From Aureococcus anophagefferens (lineage: Eukaryota; Sar; Pelagophyceae; Pelagomonadales; Pelagomonadaceae): a stretch of 42,394 nucleotides of DNA. Positions 41,776 to 42,394 of the stretch are shown one piece after another (position 1 is the first letter of the stretch; the number at the start of each line of letters is the position of its first letter). Location: NCBI RefSeq assembly GCF_000186865.1, contig NW_008705562.1, forward strand, positions 117,460 to 159,853, written 5' to 3'. The notes beneath the pieces are model-generated. The model was given only the letters and a program-made list of their open reading frames with translations, was not told the DNA's origin and made no database searches. The position numbers were made by a program, and so were the translations under genes.

Positions 41776-41890
41776 CGCGGCGCGCGGAGCAATACTCTCG
41801 CCACGAAGCAGAGCGTGCCTCGACTGAAGGCGTCCTTGACCTTGAGCACCTTGATGGGACGTTTGCGTCATGTTGCCTCCAGGCTCCTCC
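41776..41890 (-). promoter_or_regulatory. Gap between the K+ channel end and the carrier start
   Basis: 115 bp downstream of the K+ channel stop and upstream of the carrier ATG, both on the minus strand. It is less GC-rich, with CTTGAGCACCTTGATGGGAC. Presumed carrier promoter. Confidence 0.35.
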
Positions 41891-42394
41891 TTAGACGCGC
41901 TTCTTCGGCCTTCGCGGCGCGTCGTCGCGGACGCCGGCGAGGGCCCGCGCGGCGTCGGCGAGCGTCGCGTGGGCCGCGTCGACGACGGCCGGCCTGGGCA
42001 GGAAAAGGGTGCGACATTCCCAACTTCAAAGGCTCCTATCTCGGTCGTTTTCCGCTCGTTTCGGCTGATTTTTGGACGAGCGATCATCTCTCGGAGCGCT
42101 CTCGAAGCGTGGGCGCTGTTTCCGAAACGCGCGCGCGCGGAACACTCACGTTGAAGCGACGTTGAATCACCCTTGTCCTGCTCCGCGGCCGGCGCGGCGC
42201 CGACGGCGCCGAGCGCGAGGGCCGCCGCGGCGACGCGGCCGCGCGGCGACAGCGGCGCGTGGTCGCCGTAGCCGAGCGTCGTCGCCGTGACGAAGGCGAA
42301 GTAGGGGCCGTCGGCCGGCGGCCAGCCCTCGAGCGCGCCGAGCGCGGCGCCCGCGGCGGCCAAAACCGCGGCGACCGCGGCCGGCCGCGCGCCG
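41891..42394 (-). CDS. Two-pore-type potassium channel fragment, C-terminal part (runs off the window end)
   Basis: Exons 42394-42194 (open at the window edge) and 41993-41891. The P-loop and selectivity filter read YFAFVTATTLGYGDHAPL, the canonical T-x-T-T-x-G-Y-G-D, followed by a hydrophobic helix (RVAAAALALGAVGAAPA). The second exon is short and basic (VVDAAHATLADAARALAGVR, ending RRPKKRV). The Ion_trans_2 fold suggests two TM helices per pore domain; how many pore domains precede it is outside the window. Potassium selectivity follows from the GYGD filter. The intron is introner A5, spliced GC-AG. Confidence 0.8.
41994..42185 (-). mobile_element. Introner family A copy 5 (A5), 192 bp, in the K+ channel gene
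   Basis: The left end CTGGGCAGGAAAAGGGTG pairs with the right end CACCCTTGTCCTGCTCCG. The exact duplication CGGCCGGC lies at 41986-41993 and 42186-42193. The minus-strand intron 42193-41994 starts GCCGGCCG (GC donor) and ends TGCCCAG. The core is reversed relative to A1, A2 and A4, so this is the only A copy here lying sense to its gene. Confidence 0.93.

Noticed and set aside
1..42394. A transposase or other autonomous partner of the introners
   Set aside because: No frame in the window carries a transposase-like domain. The mobilising enzyme must lie elsewhere.
1..42394. tRNA, rRNA, CRISPR or bacterial operon signals
   Set aside because: No cloverleaf, ribosomal segment or spaced repeat array was found. 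The regular repeats at 8417-8575 and 32939-33046 are a coding minisatellite and a promoter array.

Overview
This is a very GC-rich nuclear segment of a eukaryotic alga. The lineage call is inference. A CYP97-type cytochrome P450 and a diacylglycerol-kinase-like enzyme carry N-terminal presequences with ASAFAP-like signatures (ASAFVAP and AAAFAP), typical of stramenopile plastid targeting. Genes are packed on both strands, often tens of bases apart. Several introns are transposon-like 'introners', a behaviour known in the pelagophyte Aureococcus anophagefferens and in Micromonas. A pelagophyte close to Aureococcus is the best guess. I see no bacterial operon, tRNA, rRNA, CRISPR array or transposase gene.

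Layout. 1-2.0 kb: end of a cupin/JmjC-like gene and a METTL13-like methyltransferase. 2.1-6.6 kb (-): a diaphanous-type formin (PH-like, FH3, WASH-CCDC53-like motifs, FH2, acidic tail). 6.8-9.6 kb (-): a WW/Tudor-like protein with a 27-bp minisatellite. 10.2-12.7 kb (+): a membrane protein with ten FG-GAP/VCBS repeats outside and two EF-hands inside. 13.1-14.8 kb (+): a WD40 protein holding a 50-N gap. 15.1-16.7 kb (-): a nucleoside-diphosphate-kinase-like protein. 16.8-18.8 kb (+): a small membrane protein and a YgfZ/GcvT-like protein. 18.9-22.0 kb (-): an IFT54/TRAF3IP1-like protein. 22.1-24.0 kb (+): the P450. 24.1-25.3 kb (-): two small membrane ORFs. 25.7-26.8 kb (-): FAM50/XAP5. 27.0-28.9 kb (-) and 29.0-31.0 kb (+): a GH127 glycosidase and an ABCG half-transporter sharing a 73-bp divergent promoter. 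31.1-34.2 kb (-): PDZ-like protein, GH18 chitobiase-like enzyme, and a ubiquitin-like-tailed protein. 34.4-35.6 kb (+): the lipid kinase. 35.7-36.3 kb (-): a glutathione-peroxidase-like protein without its catalytic Cys. 36.5-38.3 kb (+): a second cupin-like protein. 38.6-40.4 kb (+): a sodium:solute symporter. 40.6-41.8 kb (-): an SLC25A39/40 carrier. 41.9-42.4 kb (-): a K+ channel end.

The main signal is a set of nine inserted elements (five of family A at 192-193 bp, three of family B at 201-203 bp, one of family C at 183 bp). Each has terminal inverted repeats ending in CAG and 8-bp target duplications, five of them exact in A2-A5/B1 plus B2 and the rest diverged. Each lies inside a coding frame and restores it exactly if the intron runs from the first base of the upstream duplication to the CAG of the element. 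The duplication supplies the 5' splice site (GT or, more often in family A, GC) and the element supplies the 3' splice site. Families A and B share a 20-bp core, and elements occur in both orientations. Two elements of different families flank a 23-nt exon in the NDK-like gene.

Four genes contain a single 1-nt frame break in a GC run or palindrome while the protein stays recognisable on both sides; draft-consensus errors are the simplest explanation. The genes do not form one pathway.
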